A DNA stretch of 64,000 nucleotides from 62-47 sp051954235. GTDB taxonomy: Bacteria; Pseudomonadota; Alphaproteobacteria; Rhizobiales; Xanthobacteraceae. This document shows, piece by piece, positions 1 to 9,365 of this stretch. Location: assembly GCA_051954235.1 (NCBI GenBank), contig JBQCHY010000116.1:97096-161095 (forward strand), written 5' to 3'. The translations under genes and the position numbers were made by a program. The notes under the pieces are model-generated. The model did not search any database. It worked only from the letters and a program-made list of their open reading frames with translations, and had not been told where the DNA came from. Each line of letters begins with the position of its first letter. Position 1 is the stretch's first letter.

Positions 1-198
1 GTAGATTCCGATCCCCTTTTAAAGGCATCCCGTTAAAGGCTTGTGGTCAAAACATTGTCACCGGCCATCCCGCCGTCAACCCCACGCCACCGCGCTCGCC
101 CCGCGTCAGAGTGAGGCAGCGAGATCCCGGCTGGAACACGGTGCATCCAGAGTATGTTTCCGCCTTTGACGAAAACACCTGCCATGAGGCTCCGCGCG

Positions 199-341
199 CT
201 CCCTCTCCCCGGGAAGGGCGTTCACGCCCGTCTTCGACGGGCTATGGGGAGAGGGTTGGGGTGAGGGGTTACAACCTCGATGATGCTCGATCCCCATCGC
301 CCGGAGCCTTCGGCTCCGACCTCTCCCCGGTGGGGAGAGGT
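199..341. repeat. Dispersed palindromic repeat, CCTCTCCCC family, variant
   Basis: Two inverted arms built on CCCTCTCCCC and GGGGAGAGGG (about 200-255) are followed by a second tight palindrome at 319-341. Related elements lie at 4378-4522, 5763-5896 and 10761-10863. All are intergenic, as expected for a small dispersed palindromic element. The rest of 1-383 shows no convincing gene or signal. Confidence 0.7.
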
Positions 342-383
342 GACGTTCCGCTCCGGAGAGATTCATTACCTGGCGATCATGCC

Positions 384-719
384 CTAGTTTGTCGGCCCCG
401 GCGGATCGGATCGCACCGGGATACGCCCGGCGGCCATCTGCCGCGCCACCAGGCGGTCGCGCAACGCCGAGCCGACCGCGCAGCCGATCAGATAGGCGGC
501 AAACATGACCAGACCAAGATCGAGCCAATAGCCGAAACGACCCGGAACGACCCGGGCTACCGCAACGCCGATGACAACCGCCAGCACCAGCGCGATCGCC
601 TGCGCGGTCTTCTTCGACAGGCCCTCGCCGTGCTGGACCACGGAAATCCAGCCCATCGCCAGCCCGAGCAGCAGCGCCCCGACCAGCCAACCCCAGTGAA
701 AAGTCACCAAAACCGTCAT
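384..719 (-). CDS. Small integral membrane protein, unknown function
   Basis: This encodes 111 residues with three hydrophobic stretches (about residues 5-25, 38-58 and 66-88), so it is an inner-membrane protein. The C-terminal tail is charged and Pro-rich. The start lies four bases after the stop of the OmpA-family gene on the same strand, so the two are almost certainly cotranscribed and translationally linked. I recognise no named family. Pairing with a peptidoglycan-binding protein suggests an envelope role, which is inference. Confidence 0.7.
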   Translation of the reverse strand: MTVLVTFHWGWLVGALLLGLAMGWISVVQHGEGLSKKTAQAIALVLAVVIGVAVARVVPGRFGYWLDLGLVMFAAYLIGCAVGSALRDRLVARQMAAGRIPVRSDPPGPTN

Positions 720-723
720 CGCG

Positions 724-2118
724 TCACCTCACCAGGAAATCGATGCGGCGGTTCTTCGCCTTGCCGTCCTCGGTTCCGTTATCGGCCACCGGCACGGAAC
801 TGCCTTGCCCCGAGGTCTTGAAGCGGTCGGCGGGCAATCCCGCCTTGACCAGATAGTCGGCTACCGCCTTGGCGCGGGCTTCCGACAGCGCCTGATTGGC
901 GGCCGCGTCGCCGTCGCCGTCGGTGTGGCCGATGATCTCGATCCCGGCGGCCGGGCAGCGCAGCGCGATCTCGGCGAGGCGATCCAGCAAACCGGCGGAG
1001 TCCACATTGATGGTCGCGCTGCCGGATTCGAAACGGATGCGGCCCTGCCCCAGCACTTCCGAGAACAGCCGCTGGCACACGCTGGCATCGACCGGCGCGG
1101 CGGCCGGCTTCACCGACACCTCGGCCTTGGCCTTCCAGCCTTCCGGGAGTTCCTTGGCGAGGCTTTGACGGATCTGGTTGGCGGCGCCGTCGAACAGCGC
1201 GTCGCCCGACAGCTTCACCTCGCGGTCGGCGATTTCCAGCGAACCGGTCGAAAGCCGCGACAGCGCGCCGAGCGCGCGGGTGACGGCGTCGGCAAAACCC
1301 TTCGGCGCACCGATGCTGGCCTTGAGATTGTCCGTCACCTTCTCGCCGAAAAACTTGCGTTCCGCCGCCTCGACCAGCGCCGCATGTACCTTGTTGTCGG
1401 GCACATAGCCGTTGAGGGTCAGCGTACCGCCGACCGGATCCTTGTTGGCCTGAAACACGTAAGGCGGCGCGGCGATATCGTTGGCGGCGACCGAGTAGCC
1501 CTCGGGAAGATTGCGCAGGCTCGCCCAGATCGCCTCCCGGCCGCCGAGTTCGCGCGCCATGCCGGCAAGGCTGACCGACTTGTCGGACAGCGTCACCTTG
1601 CCTTCTTTCAGCCGTGCGACCTGTTCGATCAACAGCAGCACCGCGGCATCGAACCGCGACGGCGCGCCGCGCGCGAAGCCGGTGTGGTCCACCACCTCGA
1701 CGCCGTTGAGCGCGGCCTTCGCCGCTTCCTGCAACCGCGCCTTGATCGCCGGCAATGGCGTGCTGCCACTCAGCGTCACCCGCACCACGTCGCGCTGCGC
1801 GGTCCACACATATGGCTTGGCTTCGGGCACCAGCCGGGTGTTGTCGTTGACCAGCCGAACGCCGGGCACGCCCTCCACCGAGGTCAGCGCGCTGCGACGT
1901 CCTTCCTCCGAAAAGGCATCTGCGGAAAACGTGACGTCACGCCCTGCGACGGCGATCCGGGTTTTATCGAGCACATCGCTCTTGAGCGCGGCAACGGTCG
2001 AGGCCGCAAGCTCCTGTTCCAGCGGAACGGTGTCGTACCACGCCGCGAGGCACCACAACACGGCAAGCGGAATGAGACCCGGCCACCACTTCCTGCTCCA
2101 CCTGAAAAGTCCGCGCAT
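724..2118 (-). CDS. BON-repeat / OmpA-family peptidoglycan-binding protein
   Basis: The 464-residue protein has an N-terminal membrane anchor (about residues 13-28), a long middle with repeated BON-like segments, and a C-terminal OmpA-like domain (about 345-464). The OmpA domain carries the motif IIGHTDGDGD and ends in NRRIDFLV, typical of peptidoglycan-binding OmpA domains. The layout resembles BON-OmpA proteins such as mycobacterial ArfA. It probably sits in the inner membrane and reaches the cell wall. It forms a two-gene unit with the small membrane protein 384-719 and is divergent from the deacetylase gene. The family call is firm; the exact role is unknown. Confidence 0.85.
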   Translation of the reverse strand: MRGLFRWSRKWWPGLIPLAVLWCLAAWYDTVPLEQELAASTVAALKSDVLDKTRIAVAGRDVTFSADAFSEEGRRSALTSVEGVPGVRLVNDNTRLVPEAKPYVWTAQRDVVRVTLSGSTPLPAIKARLQEAAKAALNGVEVVDHTGFARGAPSRFDAAVLLLIEQVARLKEGKVTLSDKSVSLAGMARELGGREAIWASLRNLPEGYSVAANDIAAPPYVFQANKDPVGGTLTLNGYVPDNKVHAALVEAAERKFFGEKVTDNLKASIGAPKGFADAVTRALGALSRLSTGSLEIADREVKLSGDALFDGAANQIRQSLAKELPEGWKAKAEVSVKPAAAPVDASVCQRLFSEVLGQGRIRFESGSATINVDSAGLLDRLAEIALRCPAAGIEIIGHTDGDGDAAANQALSEARAKAVADYLVKAGLPADRFKTSGQGSSVPVADNGTEDGKAKNRRIDFLVR

Positions 2119-2360
2119 TCGATTCCCTACGGGTCCTGAACCGGAGTGAAAACAAATGCTTGAGATGCTGTCAATTTCGAAATGCGGTGCGGTGACGCAG
2201 TCGCCACAGTCTCCCCGCCCGAAGGTTGTCCGGCACCGTAAACAAGGTAGGGTTGTGCCGCTTTTTTAACGGGTTTTCGTGTAGCACCGTCGCAACCGCC
2301 ACGCCCAAGCCCTTCGAACGATCCTTTCAAACGGCGGGACCGGATTTAAAGACGATTGCA

Positions 2361-3419
2361 ATGAAGCAACTCCGCGATCGCGTCATCCGCTCCGGCCTCG
2401 GCGCATTGCATGTCAGCGGCGCGCATCGGCTGTTGCGGCCGATGCTGGCGGGTGTCGGCAACATCTTCATGCTGCATCATGTCCGGCCGCGCCGCGACGT
2501 GCCGTTCCAGCCGAATCATCATCTGGAAATCACGCCCGAATTTCTGCGCGCGACGCTGAAGCACGTCCGCGCGCTCGGCATCGACATCGTCACGCTCGAC
2601 GAGATGCAACGCCGCCTCGCCGCGCGCGACTTCGCGCGCCGCTTCGTTGCGTTCACCTTCGACGATGGCTATCGCGACAACCGCGACTACGCCGCACCCG
2701 TGATGCGCGAATTCGACGCGCCCTTCACCGTCTATGTCGCCAGCGATTTCGCCGACGGCATCGGCCGGCTGTGGTGGGTGGCGCTGGAGCGGGTGGTGAC
2801 CTACGCCGACACCGTCGACGTCATCATCGACAAGGTGGCGACCCGCCTCGACACCTCGACGCTCGAGGGCAAGCGCGAGGCCTTCGCGATCCTGCACGAC
2901 TGGCTGCGCCGGCTGCCCGACAGCGCCACGCTCCGCCACGAGATGACGTCGCTGTGCCTGCGCCACGGCGTCGACGAAGACGCGATCAGCCGCGAGCTCT
3001 GCCTGTCATGGGACGAATGGCAGGCGTTCGCCGCGGAGCCGCTGCTCACCGTCGGCGCGCATACCGTCACCCACGACAACCTGGCCAAGCAGAGCGAGAC
3101 CTCGGCGCTGCGCGAGATCACCACCAACCGCGCCGATATCGAAGCCGCGTTGCAGCGGCCGGTCCGCCATCTCGCTTATCCCTATGGCGACAAGGCCGCC
3201 GCCGGTCCGCGCGAGTTCGCGCTGGCAAAACGCGCCGGCTTCGACACCGCCGTGACCACCCGCCCGGGTATGGTGTTCGCCGGCAACGCCGCGCATCCGA
3301 CGGCGCTGCCGCGCATCTCGCTCAACGGCAACTATCAGGACGAACGCTTCCTGCCGGTCCTGACCTCCGGCGCCGCCACAGCGTTGTGGAACAGATTCCG
3401 CCGCGTCGACGTCGCCTGA
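2361..3419 (+). CDS. Polysaccharide deacetylase family protein
   Basis: This is a NodB-homology carbohydrate esterase that would remove acetyl groups from a surface or wall polysaccharide. The metal-binding motif TFDDGYRD follows FVAF, the second motif is HTVTHDNLAKQ, and a third is HLAYPYGDK; all three belong to the family. The start at 2361 (MKQLRDRVIR) is preferred over an upstream in-frame start at 2226, because the extra 45 residues look like non-coding translation. Length is 352 residues. No signal peptide is obvious. It has no operon partner and the substrate cannot be told. Confidence 0.87.
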   Translation: MKQLRDRVIRSGLGALHVSGAHRLLRPMLAGVGNIFMLHHVRPRRDVPFQPNHHLEITPEFLRATLKHVRALGIDIVTLDEMQRRLAARDFARRFVAFTFDDGYRDNRDYAAPVMREFDAPFTVYVASDFADGIGRLWWVALERVVTYADTVDVIIDKVATRLDTSTLEGKREAFAILHDWLRRLPDSATLRHEMTSLCLRHGVDEDAISRELCLSWDEWQAFAAEPLLTVGAHTVTHDNLAKQSETSALREITTNRADIEAALQRPVRHLAYPYGDKAAAGPREFALAKRAGFDTAVTTRPGMVFAGNAAHPTALPRISLNGNYQDERFLPVLTSGAATALWNRFRRVDVA

Positions 3420-3552
3420 TCCGCCGTTCCTCACCTTGACTCGCCATGCGGGGCGGGGACCGGATTTTTATTTTGACGCGTTTTCTTGACGCGAACCGGT
3501 GTCCACTTCGCTTGAAAACGCTATAAATCCCCCCTCATCAATGGGAGGCACC

Positions 3553-4362
3553 ATGTTCAAGGATCTGTTTTCACTCAAGGGTCGCGTCGCGCTGGTGACC
3601 GGCGGGTCGCGCGGTATCGGCAAGATGATCGCCGGCGGCTTTCTCGCCTACGGCGCGTCGAAGGTTTACATCACCGCGCGCAAGGCCGGCCCCTGCGAGG
3701 AGACGGCGAAGGAACTGACTGCCGCCTATGACGGCGAGTGCATCGCGCTGCCGATCGACATGGCGACGGTCGAGGGCTGCAACAAGCTCGCCGAGGAATT
3801 CATGAAGCGCGAGCAAAAGCTCGACATCCTCGTCAACAACGCCGGCGCGGCCTGGGGCTCGACCTTCGACGAGTTTCCCGAAGCCGGCTGGGACAAGGTG
3901 ATGAACCTCAACGTCAAGTCGCTGTTCTTCCTCACCAAGGCGCTGGCGGGACCGCTGCGCGCGGCGGCGACGAAGGAAAAGCCCGGCAAGGTCATCAACA
4001 TCGCCTCGGTCGACGGTCTTTCGGTCAATCCGATGGAGACCTACTCCTATCAGGCCAGCAAGGCGGCGGTGATTCACCTGACCCGGCGCATGGCGGCGAA
4101 ACTCATTCAGGACCATATCGCGGTGACCGCGATCTGCCCCGGAGCGTTCGCTTCCGACATGAACCGCGCCGCGCGCGACCAGGCCGACCATATCTCGCAA
4201 TGGATTCCGGCCAAGCGCATCGGCGACGACGAGGACATGGCCGGCCTCGCCGTCTTCCTCGCCGCGCGCTCCGGCGACTACATGGTCGGCAACGCCATCG
4301 CCATCGACGGCGGCATCGTCTACGCGAATCTGAGCGTGCCGGTGTCGGGCGAGCAGACATAG
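3553..4362 (+). CDS. Short-chain dehydrogenase/reductase (RhlG/FabG-like)
   Basis: This NAD(P)-dependent oxidoreductase of 269 residues carries the classical SDR set: the TGGSRGIGK cofactor loop near residue 17, NNAGAAW, the catalytic YQASK, and the family ending AIDGGI. Sequence style is close to rhamnolipid/3-oxoacyl reductases. The start at 3553 is chosen because GGGAGG precedes it at ideal spacing; an upstream ATG at 3541 overlaps that ribosome site. A TATAAA -10-like element lies at 3522-3527. It converges on boxA, separated by a palindromic repeat, so a benzoate role is not implied. Confidence 0.88.
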   Translation: MFKDLFSLKGRVALVTGGSRGIGKMIAGGFLAYGASKVYITARKAGPCEETAKELTAAYDGECIALPIDMATVEGCNKLAEEFMKREQKLDILVNNAGAAWGSTFDEFPEAGWDKVMNLNVKSLFFLTKALAGPLRAAATKEKPGKVINIASVDGLSVNPMETYSYQASKAAVIHLTRRMAAKLIQDHIAVTAICPGAFASDMNRAARDQADHISQWIPAKRIGDDEDMAGLAVFLAARSGDYMVGNAIAIDGGIVYANLSVPVSGEQT

Positions 4363-4377
4363 TCTCCCGCTGCGTCG

Positions 4378-4522
4378 ACCCCTCACCCACCTTCGCTTTC
4401 GCGAAGGCACCCTCTCCCGCAAGGGGAGAGGGAAGAGGGTGTCGCGGCAATGCAGCGGACGCCAGTTACCCTCTCCCCTTGCGGGAGAGGGTGGATCGCC
4501 GGAGGCGAGCCGGGTGAGGGGT
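4378..4522. repeat. Dispersed palindromic repeat, CCTCTCCC family
   Basis: Two facing copies of a CCCTCTCCCGCAAGGGGAGAGGG-type core, with flanking CCCTCACCC / GGGTGAGGGG, fill the gap between the SDR gene and boxA, which converge here. It could act as a bidirectional terminator, but it is clearly a copy of the element between boxA and boxB. Confidence 0.85.
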
Positions 4523-4541
4523 GAGCCGCATATGCCGCCCC

Positions 4542-5735
4542 TCAATACGTCTCCACGTGATAACGGCCGTTGTCGCGCATTTCGGTCTTCAATGTCGCCC
4601 AATTCAGCGACGCGCTGCGGCACACGTCGGCGAAGGCCTCATCCACGCCGCTTTCCATGCCCTTGAGCCCGCAGATGTAGACATGCGTGCTCGCATTGCC
4701 GAGCAACGTCGCGATCTGCGCGGATTCCGAACGGATGCGGTCCTGCACGTAGACACGCGGCGCGCCGGCGACGCGCGAGTAACAGAAATACTTGCCGAGT
4801 AGTTTTTCCGGCACCTTCTGCAACGGACCGAAATACGGCAATTCCTCCGGTCGTCGCGCGCCGAAGAACAACAGCAACCGCCCGGCCGCATCCGGCATGG
4901 CGCGGCGGCGGCGTTCGGTGAAGCCGCGGAACGGCGCCGAGCCGGTGCCGGTGCAGATCATGATGATGTTCGCCGCCGGATCGTTCGGATGCAGGAAGGT
5001 CGCGCCGAACGGTCCCGTCACGTCCACCTTGGCGCCGCGCGGCAGGTCGCACAGATAGTTCGAGCACACGCCCCGCGGCTCGCGCTTCACCGTGAGCGCG
5101 AGGTTGTTGGTATTGGGCCGTTCGCCGTCGCGCGAACTCGCCACCGAATACAGCCGCACCAGATGCGGCTTGCCTTCGGCATCCGTGCCCGGCGCGACGA
5201 TGCCGATGCTCTGGCCTTCCAGCACCGGGAACGGTTGGTCGCCAAAGTCCAAGATAATGTGGCGCACGTCGGAATCGGCATCCGCATGCGTAAGGCGGAA
5301 ATTGCCGGTCACCGTCGCGACTGCCGGCTTGCCGCGATTGTAGAGATTGACGGTCGGCTTGCTGGCGGAGTGCGGAGCAACCGCCTTGCCGCCCAACCCC
5401 TTGCGCGCCTCGTCGAGCAGCGCGCCGATTTCGTCCTCCAGTGCCTCGACTGCACCGCCGGCATCCTCGCTCGCAACCTCCTCCTGCGCCGGCAGATCGC
5501 TCCACGAGAACTGATCCTCCAGCGAATACGGTTTTGAGACCACGCGCCAGTTGTCGATCGCGCCGGTCGGGCACGGCGAGATGCAGTCCATGCAGTAATT
5601 GCAGATATCGACGTTCACCACATAGTTGTTGTCGTCATGGGTGATGGCGTCGATCGGACAGGTTTCCTCACAGGTGTTGCACCGGATGCAGATCTCCGGA
5701 TCGATCAAGTGCTGCTTTTTGAGGGGAGCGTTCAT
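4542..5735 (-). CDS. boxA: Benzoyl-CoA 2,3-epoxidase reductase component BoxA
   Basis: BoxA passes electrons from NADPH to the epoxidase BoxB in the aerobic CoA-linked (box) benzoate pathway. The 397-residue protein starts with two 4Fe-4S ferredoxin motifs (C16-C19-C22-C26 and C45-C48-C51-C55). After a linker, a ferredoxin-NADP reductase module follows, with RLYSVAS (194-200) and GVCSNYL (222-228) for FAD and CTGTGSAPFR (261-270) for NADP. The end, NGRYHVETY, is the usual reductase C terminus with an aromatic last residue. It is the last gene of the minus-strand box group, after boxB. Confidence 0.95.
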   Translation of the reverse strand: MNAPLKKQHLIDPEICIRCNTCEETCPIDAITHDDNNYVVNVDICNYCMDCISPCPTGAIDNWRVVSKPYSLEDQFSWSDLPAQEEVASEDAGGAVEALEDEIGALLDEARKGLGGKAVAPHSASKPTVNLYNRGKPAVATVTGNFRLTHADADSDVRHIILDFGDQPFPVLEGQSIGIVAPGTDAEGKPHLVRLYSVASSRDGERPNTNNLALTVKREPRGVCSNYLCDLPRGAKVDVTGPFGATFLHPNDPAANIIMICTGTGSAPFRGFTERRRRAMPDAAGRLLLFFGARRPEELPYFGPLQKVPEKLLGKYFCYSRVAGAPRVYVQDRIRSESAQIATLLGNASTHVYICGLKGMESGVDEAFADVCRSASLNWATLKTEMRDNGRYHVETY

Positions 5736-5762
5736 GGGTGCGATCTCTCACCGGGCACGAAT

Positions 5763-5896
5763 ACCCTCTCCCCTTGCGGGAGAGGGTGGATCGCCGAAGC
5801 GGAGCGAAGGCGAGCCGGGTGAGGGGTCAATGGAAATGGAGAACCCCTCACCCGCCCTCACTTCGTTCGGGCACCCTCTCCCGCAAGGGGAGAGGG
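5763..5896. repeat. Large inverted repeat between boxB and boxA
   Basis: Arms at 5763-5827 and 5852-5896 carry CCCTCTCCCC...GGGAGAGGG cores and complementary GGGTGAGGGG / CCCCTCACCC ends, so the transcript could fold into a long cruciform-like structure. It sits inside the boxB-boxA transcription unit, where it may affect mRNA stability or relative expression. Confidence 0.85.
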
Positions 5897-5903
5897 ACAT
5901 ACG

Positions 5904-7349
5904 TTACGCCGCGATCTTCACATACTCGAAATCGCCGGGCTTGTTGTCGATGCCGACTTTCGGCGCGGCGATCCAGTTCGCGAACTGGCCGGGCTCGCTC
6001 ACCGGGGTCATCAAGGACTCGATGAAATCGCCGTCCGCCTTCGAGGGCAGATAGTCGTCGCGCACCTTGGCCCACTCGGCATCGCCGAGCAGAATGCCCT
6101 TCGGCGTCGCATTGATGCTCTTGAATTCGCCGATGTCACGATGGAACGCGGTGTGCGGCAATTCCAGCCGGAAGTTGACGCCGGCCTTCTCGATGATCTT
6201 GTTCCAGCGCTCGACGCCCTTGGCGCAATCCTGCGTGTAGTCGTCGCGCAGCCGCATGTTGAGCGCGGTGAGCGCGGGCTCGTCCACCATGGTGATCTTG
6301 CCGTCGACCAGCTTCGCCACCGGATAGACGTCGTTGGTGAGGCGATGATCGTCGTCGATCTTGGTTTCCTGGAAGCGGCCCTTCAGTCCGGCATTGTAGA
6401 AGTTGGCGGCGTTGGTGGAGACTTCCGAGCCGAACAGGTCGAGCGACAGCGAATAATGCAGGTTCATCTTCTTCTGAATGGTCGGCAGATCGATGACGCC
6501 GAGCGCGCGGACCTTCTCGATCTCGTTCGGGTCCTCAATGCCGGCCGCCTTCATCGCCTCGCAGGTCCGCTGCAACACGCGGCCGACGCCGGTTTCGCCG
6601 ACGAACATGTGATGCGCCTCTTCCGTCAGCATGAAGCGGCAGGTGCGCGACAGCGGATCGAAGCCGGACTGCGCCAGCGACTCAAGTTGCATCTTGCCGT
6701 CGCGATCGGTGAAGAAGGTGAACATGAAGAACGACAGCCAGTCCGGCGTCGCCTCGTTGAACGCGCCGAGCATGCGCGGCGCGTCCTCGTCGCCGGAGCG
6801 GCGGCGCAGCAGATCGTCGGCTTCCTCGCGACCATCACGGCCGAAGTATTTTTGCAGCAGGTAGACCATCGCCCAGAGGTGTCGGCCTTCCTCGACGTTG
6901 ACCTGAAAGAGGTTGCGCATGTCGTAGAGCGACGGCGCGGTCTTGCCGAGATGGCGCTGCTGCTCGACCGACGCCGGCTCGGTGTCGCCCTGAATCACCA
7001 CGAGGCGGCGCAGCATGGCGCGATATTCGCCCGGCACTTCCTGCCACGCGGCCACGCCCTTGTGCTCGCCGAAGTTCACCTTGCGCTCGGTATCCTGCGG
7101 CGCCAGCAGCACGCCCCAGCGATAGTCCGGCATCTTGACGTAGTCGAACTTCGCCCAGCCTTTCGGATCGACGCTGACCGCCGTGCGCAAATACACCAGC
7201 GATTCCTGGAAACCGTCCGGCCCCATGTCGTTCCACCAGTCGAGATAGCCGGGATGCCAGCCCTCCAGTGCCTTCAGCACCTGACGGTCGGAGGCGAGAT
7301 CGACGTTGTTCGGAATTTTCGTGGTGTAGTCGACGTTCATGATGTTCAT
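5904..7349 (-). CDS. boxB: Benzoyl-CoA 2,3-epoxidase oxygenase component BoxB
   Basis: BoxB is the non-haem di-iron protein that adds one oxygen atom to benzoyl-CoA, forming the 2,3-epoxide. The 481 residues match the family length. Two iron-ligand helices are visible: EEGRH at 153-157 and EEAHH at 243-247. The first ATG (7349) is preceded by AGGGAG at good spacing; a second in-frame ATG lies four codons later. It lies between boxC and boxA on the same strand, and both gaps contain palindromic repeats. Confidence 0.95.
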   Translation of the reverse strand: MNIMNVDYTTKIPNNVDLASDRQVLKALEGWHPGYLDWWNDMGPDGFQESLVYLRTAVSVDPKGWAKFDYVKMPDYRWGVLLAPQDTERKVNFGEHKGVAAWQEVPGEYRAMLRRLVVIQGDTEPASVEQQRHLGKTAPSLYDMRNLFQVNVEEGRHLWAMVYLLQKYFGRDGREEADDLLRRRSGDEDAPRMLGAFNEATPDWLSFFMFTFFTDRDGKMQLESLAQSGFDPLSRTCRFMLTEEAHHMFVGETGVGRVLQRTCEAMKAAGIEDPNEIEKVRALGVIDLPTIQKKMNLHYSLSLDLFGSEVSTNAANFYNAGLKGRFQETKIDDDHRLTNDVYPVAKLVDGKITMVDEPALTALNMRLRDDYTQDCAKGVERWNKIIEKAGVNFRLELPHTAFHRDIGEFKSINATPKGILLGDAEWAKVRDDYLPSKADGDFIESLMTPVSEPGQFANWIAAPKVGIDNKPGDFEYVKIAA

Positions 7350-7375
7350 GGCGTACTCCCTGCATCTTCTGATCC

Positions 7376-7462
7376 GTCATTGCGAGGAGCGAAGCGACGA
7401 AGCAATCCAGTTCTTGCTTTCGTGGCTTACTGGATTGCTTCGCTGCGCTCGCAAAGACGACG
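7376..7462. repeat. Dispersed palindromic repeat, CATTGCGAGC family
   Basis: Arms CATTGCGAGGAGCGAAGC...GAAGCAATCCAG and CTGGATTGCTTCGCTGCGCTCGCAAAGACG face each other. Related copies lie at 32220-32302 and 58559-58642. This one lies just upstream of boxB, inside the box gene group. Confidence 0.85.
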
Positions 7463-7489
7463 ACTTAAGTTTCTCAACCCTCGACCTCT

Positions 7490-7577
7490 CGTCATGCCCG
7501 GGCTTGACCCGGGCATCCACGTCTTCCTTGGTCTCGCAAGAAGGACGTGGATGGCCGGGACGAGCCCGGCCATGACG
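7490..7577. repeat. Dispersed palindromic repeat, GTCATGCCCGGGC family
   Basis: Each arm is itself a hairpin (GTCATGCCCGGGC...GCCCGGGCAT and GGCCGGG...CCCGGCCATGAC), and the two arms also pair through ATCCACGTC / GACGTGGAT. Copies lie at 17412-17501, 54820-54910 and 62800-62891. This copy lies 10 bp after the boxC stop and next to the other repeat family. Confidence 0.85.
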
Positions 7578-7587
7578 GTGACAATAA

Positions 7588-9276
7588 CTAAACCCTCGTC
7601 ATATCGAACTGCGCTTTCACGCCCGAACCATAGCGACGCAGCGCGCCGTTTTCTCCGACCGCGTTGGGGCGCTGGAAAATCCAGTTCTGCCACGCGGTGA
7701 GCCGCGCGAAAATTTTCGACTCCATCGTCTCCGGCCCGACGAAGCGCAGATTGGCTTCCATGCCGGTCAGCGAGTCCGGCGAGAAGCTGGTGCGCTCCTC
7801 CATGAACACGCGCACCTCGTCGTTCCAGTCGATATCGTCGAGCGCGAAGGTGACGAGGCCCAGTTCCTCGGCGCTCTCGGCATCGAGCGCCTCGCCGATC
7901 TTGGCCTTCGCCGCATCGACATCGGAGGGATCGGCCTGAAAGCGCGACTGCAGCCGCGTCAGGCCGTGGCTCATCGGATACGGACCGAAATTCATGGCGT
8001 TGAGCACGATCGCCGGCGGCGCGCGGTTGTCGCCGTCGCGCTGGCCGACCAGCATGTAGGAGCGGTCCGCCGCGAACACGAGTTCGGCCAAGGTGCCGAC
8101 GAAGCAGGAGCCGGGCTCCACCAGCGTCACCAGCGTACGCGAGGTGACGTCGATGCGCTTCAAGACACGCTTCCAGTAATGACGGATTTCGTTGACCAGC
8201 CAGTGCGTCTTATTCTTCTCGAGGACATCGTCATAGGCGAGCACGTTGGCGCTATCGCCGTGCGACTTGAACACCAGCATCGCGATTTCAAGTTCGTTGA
8301 TGCGCAGATGCAGGATGGCGTCGTCGAGTTCGCGCGCGACCTGCAACGACCAGAAAGCATCGCCTTGCGCGACGAGCCCGGCGACATCCGCCGGCGGCGC
8401 GGCTTCCGGGGCCTTGATGGTGATGGTGGCAATTCGCTGGCCGCGATCGATCTCGACATCGACGAAATCATAATGCAGCCCGTTGTCATCGATCTTGCGA
8501 TGAAGCGGCGTCAGCGCGATGCCCTTGCCCTCGCCGTTGCGGTTTGAGGTCGCCGCCATCGCCTTGGCGCGCTCGGCGAGCTTTGCTTCCAGCTTGCTGT
8601 TCGGCGCGATCTCATCAACGAGGCGCCATTGCACCGCGCGCTTGCCCTTGATGCCTTCTTCAATCGTGCAGAAGTAATCGGCGTGGTCGCGGCGCACCTT
8701 GCGCTTGTCCACCACACGGGTCAGCCCGCCGGTGCCGGGCAGCACCGCGAGCAGCGGCACTTCCGGCAACGCCACCGCCGCCGAACCGTCGTCCGCCATG
8801 ATGATGTGATCGGTCGCGAGCGCCAGTTCGTAACCGCCGCCGGCCGCCGTGCCGTTGACGACGCAGATGAACTTCTGGCCGGAGTTCTCGCTGGAGTCTT
8901 CAAGACCATTGCGGGTCTCGTTGGTGAACTTGCAGAAGTTGACCTTGTGCGCGTGGGTGGAGCCCGCCAGCATGCGGATGTTGGCGCCGGCGCAGAACAC
9001 GCGGTTCTTGCCCGAGCGCATCACCACCACCTTCACTTCGGGATGCTCGAAGCGCAGCCGCTGCACCGCGTCCGCGAGTTCGATATCGACGCCGAGGTCA
9101 TAAGAGTTGAGCTTGAGCTGATAGCCTTCGAACAGGCCGCCGTTCTCGTCGACGTCCATGGTCAGAGTCGCGACATCGCCGGCGACGTCGATTGTCCAGT
9201 GCCGATAGCGGCTGGGGTCGGTCTGGAAATCAATATGCTTGGCGCCGTTCGCGAGGACCCGATCTTCACCGGCCAT
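7588..9276 (-). CDS. boxC: 2,3-epoxybenzoyl-CoA dihydrolase BoxC
   Basis: BoxC opens the ring of 2,3-epoxybenzoyl-CoA hydrolytically, releasing formate and 3,4-dehydroadipyl-CoA semialdehyde. The 562-residue protein belongs to the crotonase superfamily. The oxyanion-hole regions NRVFCAGANIRML and VNGTAAGGGYELALA are visible in the first half, and a second crotonase-like half follows, as in known BoxC. ATG 9276 is preferred because AGGGTGG precedes it; an in-frame GTG at 9285 is the alternative. An operator-like site lies about 35 bp upstream, so boxC probably heads its own boxCBA transcript. Confidence 0.94.
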   Translation of the reverse strand: MAGEDRVLANGAKHIDFQTDPSRYRHWTIDVAGDVATLTMDVDENGGLFEGYQLKLNSYDLGVDIELADAVQRLRFEHPEVKVVVMRSGKNRVFCAGANIRMLAGSTHAHKVNFCKFTNETRNGLEDSSENSGQKFICVVNGTAAGGGYELALATDHIIMADDGSAAVALPEVPLLAVLPGTGGLTRVVDKRKVRRDHADYFCTIEEGIKGKRAVQWRLVDEIAPNSKLEAKLAERAKAMAATSNRNGEGKGIALTPLHRKIDDNGLHYDFVDVEIDRGQRIATITIKAPEAAPPADVAGLVAQGDAFWSLQVARELDDAILHLRINELEIAMLVFKSHGDSANVLAYDDVLEKNKTHWLVNEIRHYWKRVLKRIDVTSRTLVTLVEPGSCFVGTLAELVFAADRSYMLVGQRDGDNRAPPAIVLNAMNFGPYPMSHGLTRLQSRFQADPSDVDAAKAKIGEALDAESAEELGLVTFALDDIDWNDEVRVFMEERTSFSPDSLTGMEANLRFVGPETMESKIFARLTAWQNWIFQRPNAVGENGALRRYGSGVKAQFDMTRV

Positions 9277-9310
9277 GGGGACCACCCTGTCTGCATCCGT
9301 TATCGTTGAT

Positions 9311-9324
9311 ATGCATCATAATGC
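9311..9324 (-). promoter_or_regulatory. Operator-like site before boxC
   Basis: Read on the minus strand this is GCATTATGATGCAT, 12 of 14 bases identical to the sites at 18898 and 19000. It is part of a TGCAT-CATA-ATGCA palindrome, and another ATGCAT lies at 9354-9359. It is placed 35-48 bases before the boxC ATG, where a repressor would act. Related BzdR/BoxR operators are known to contain TGCA sequences, so BoxR is the likely ligand. That assignment is inference. Confidence 0.6.
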
Positions 9325-9365
9325 ATGATACTCGGGCTGTCGAGTCTAAAAACATGCATTTTTTT

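Noticed and set aside
106..821. Overlapping readings of about 190-240 residues on both strands in the first 800 bases
   Set aside because: They run through palindromic repeats or opposite the small membrane protein gene and have no protein-like features.
7376..7577. Rho-independent terminator downstream of boxC
   Set aside because: The sequences are copies of repeat families found across the window and lack T-runs; partial termination remains possible.
6141..7700. A 519-residue plus-strand reading opposite boxB
   Set aside because: It is a shadow of boxB and runs into two palindromic repeats.
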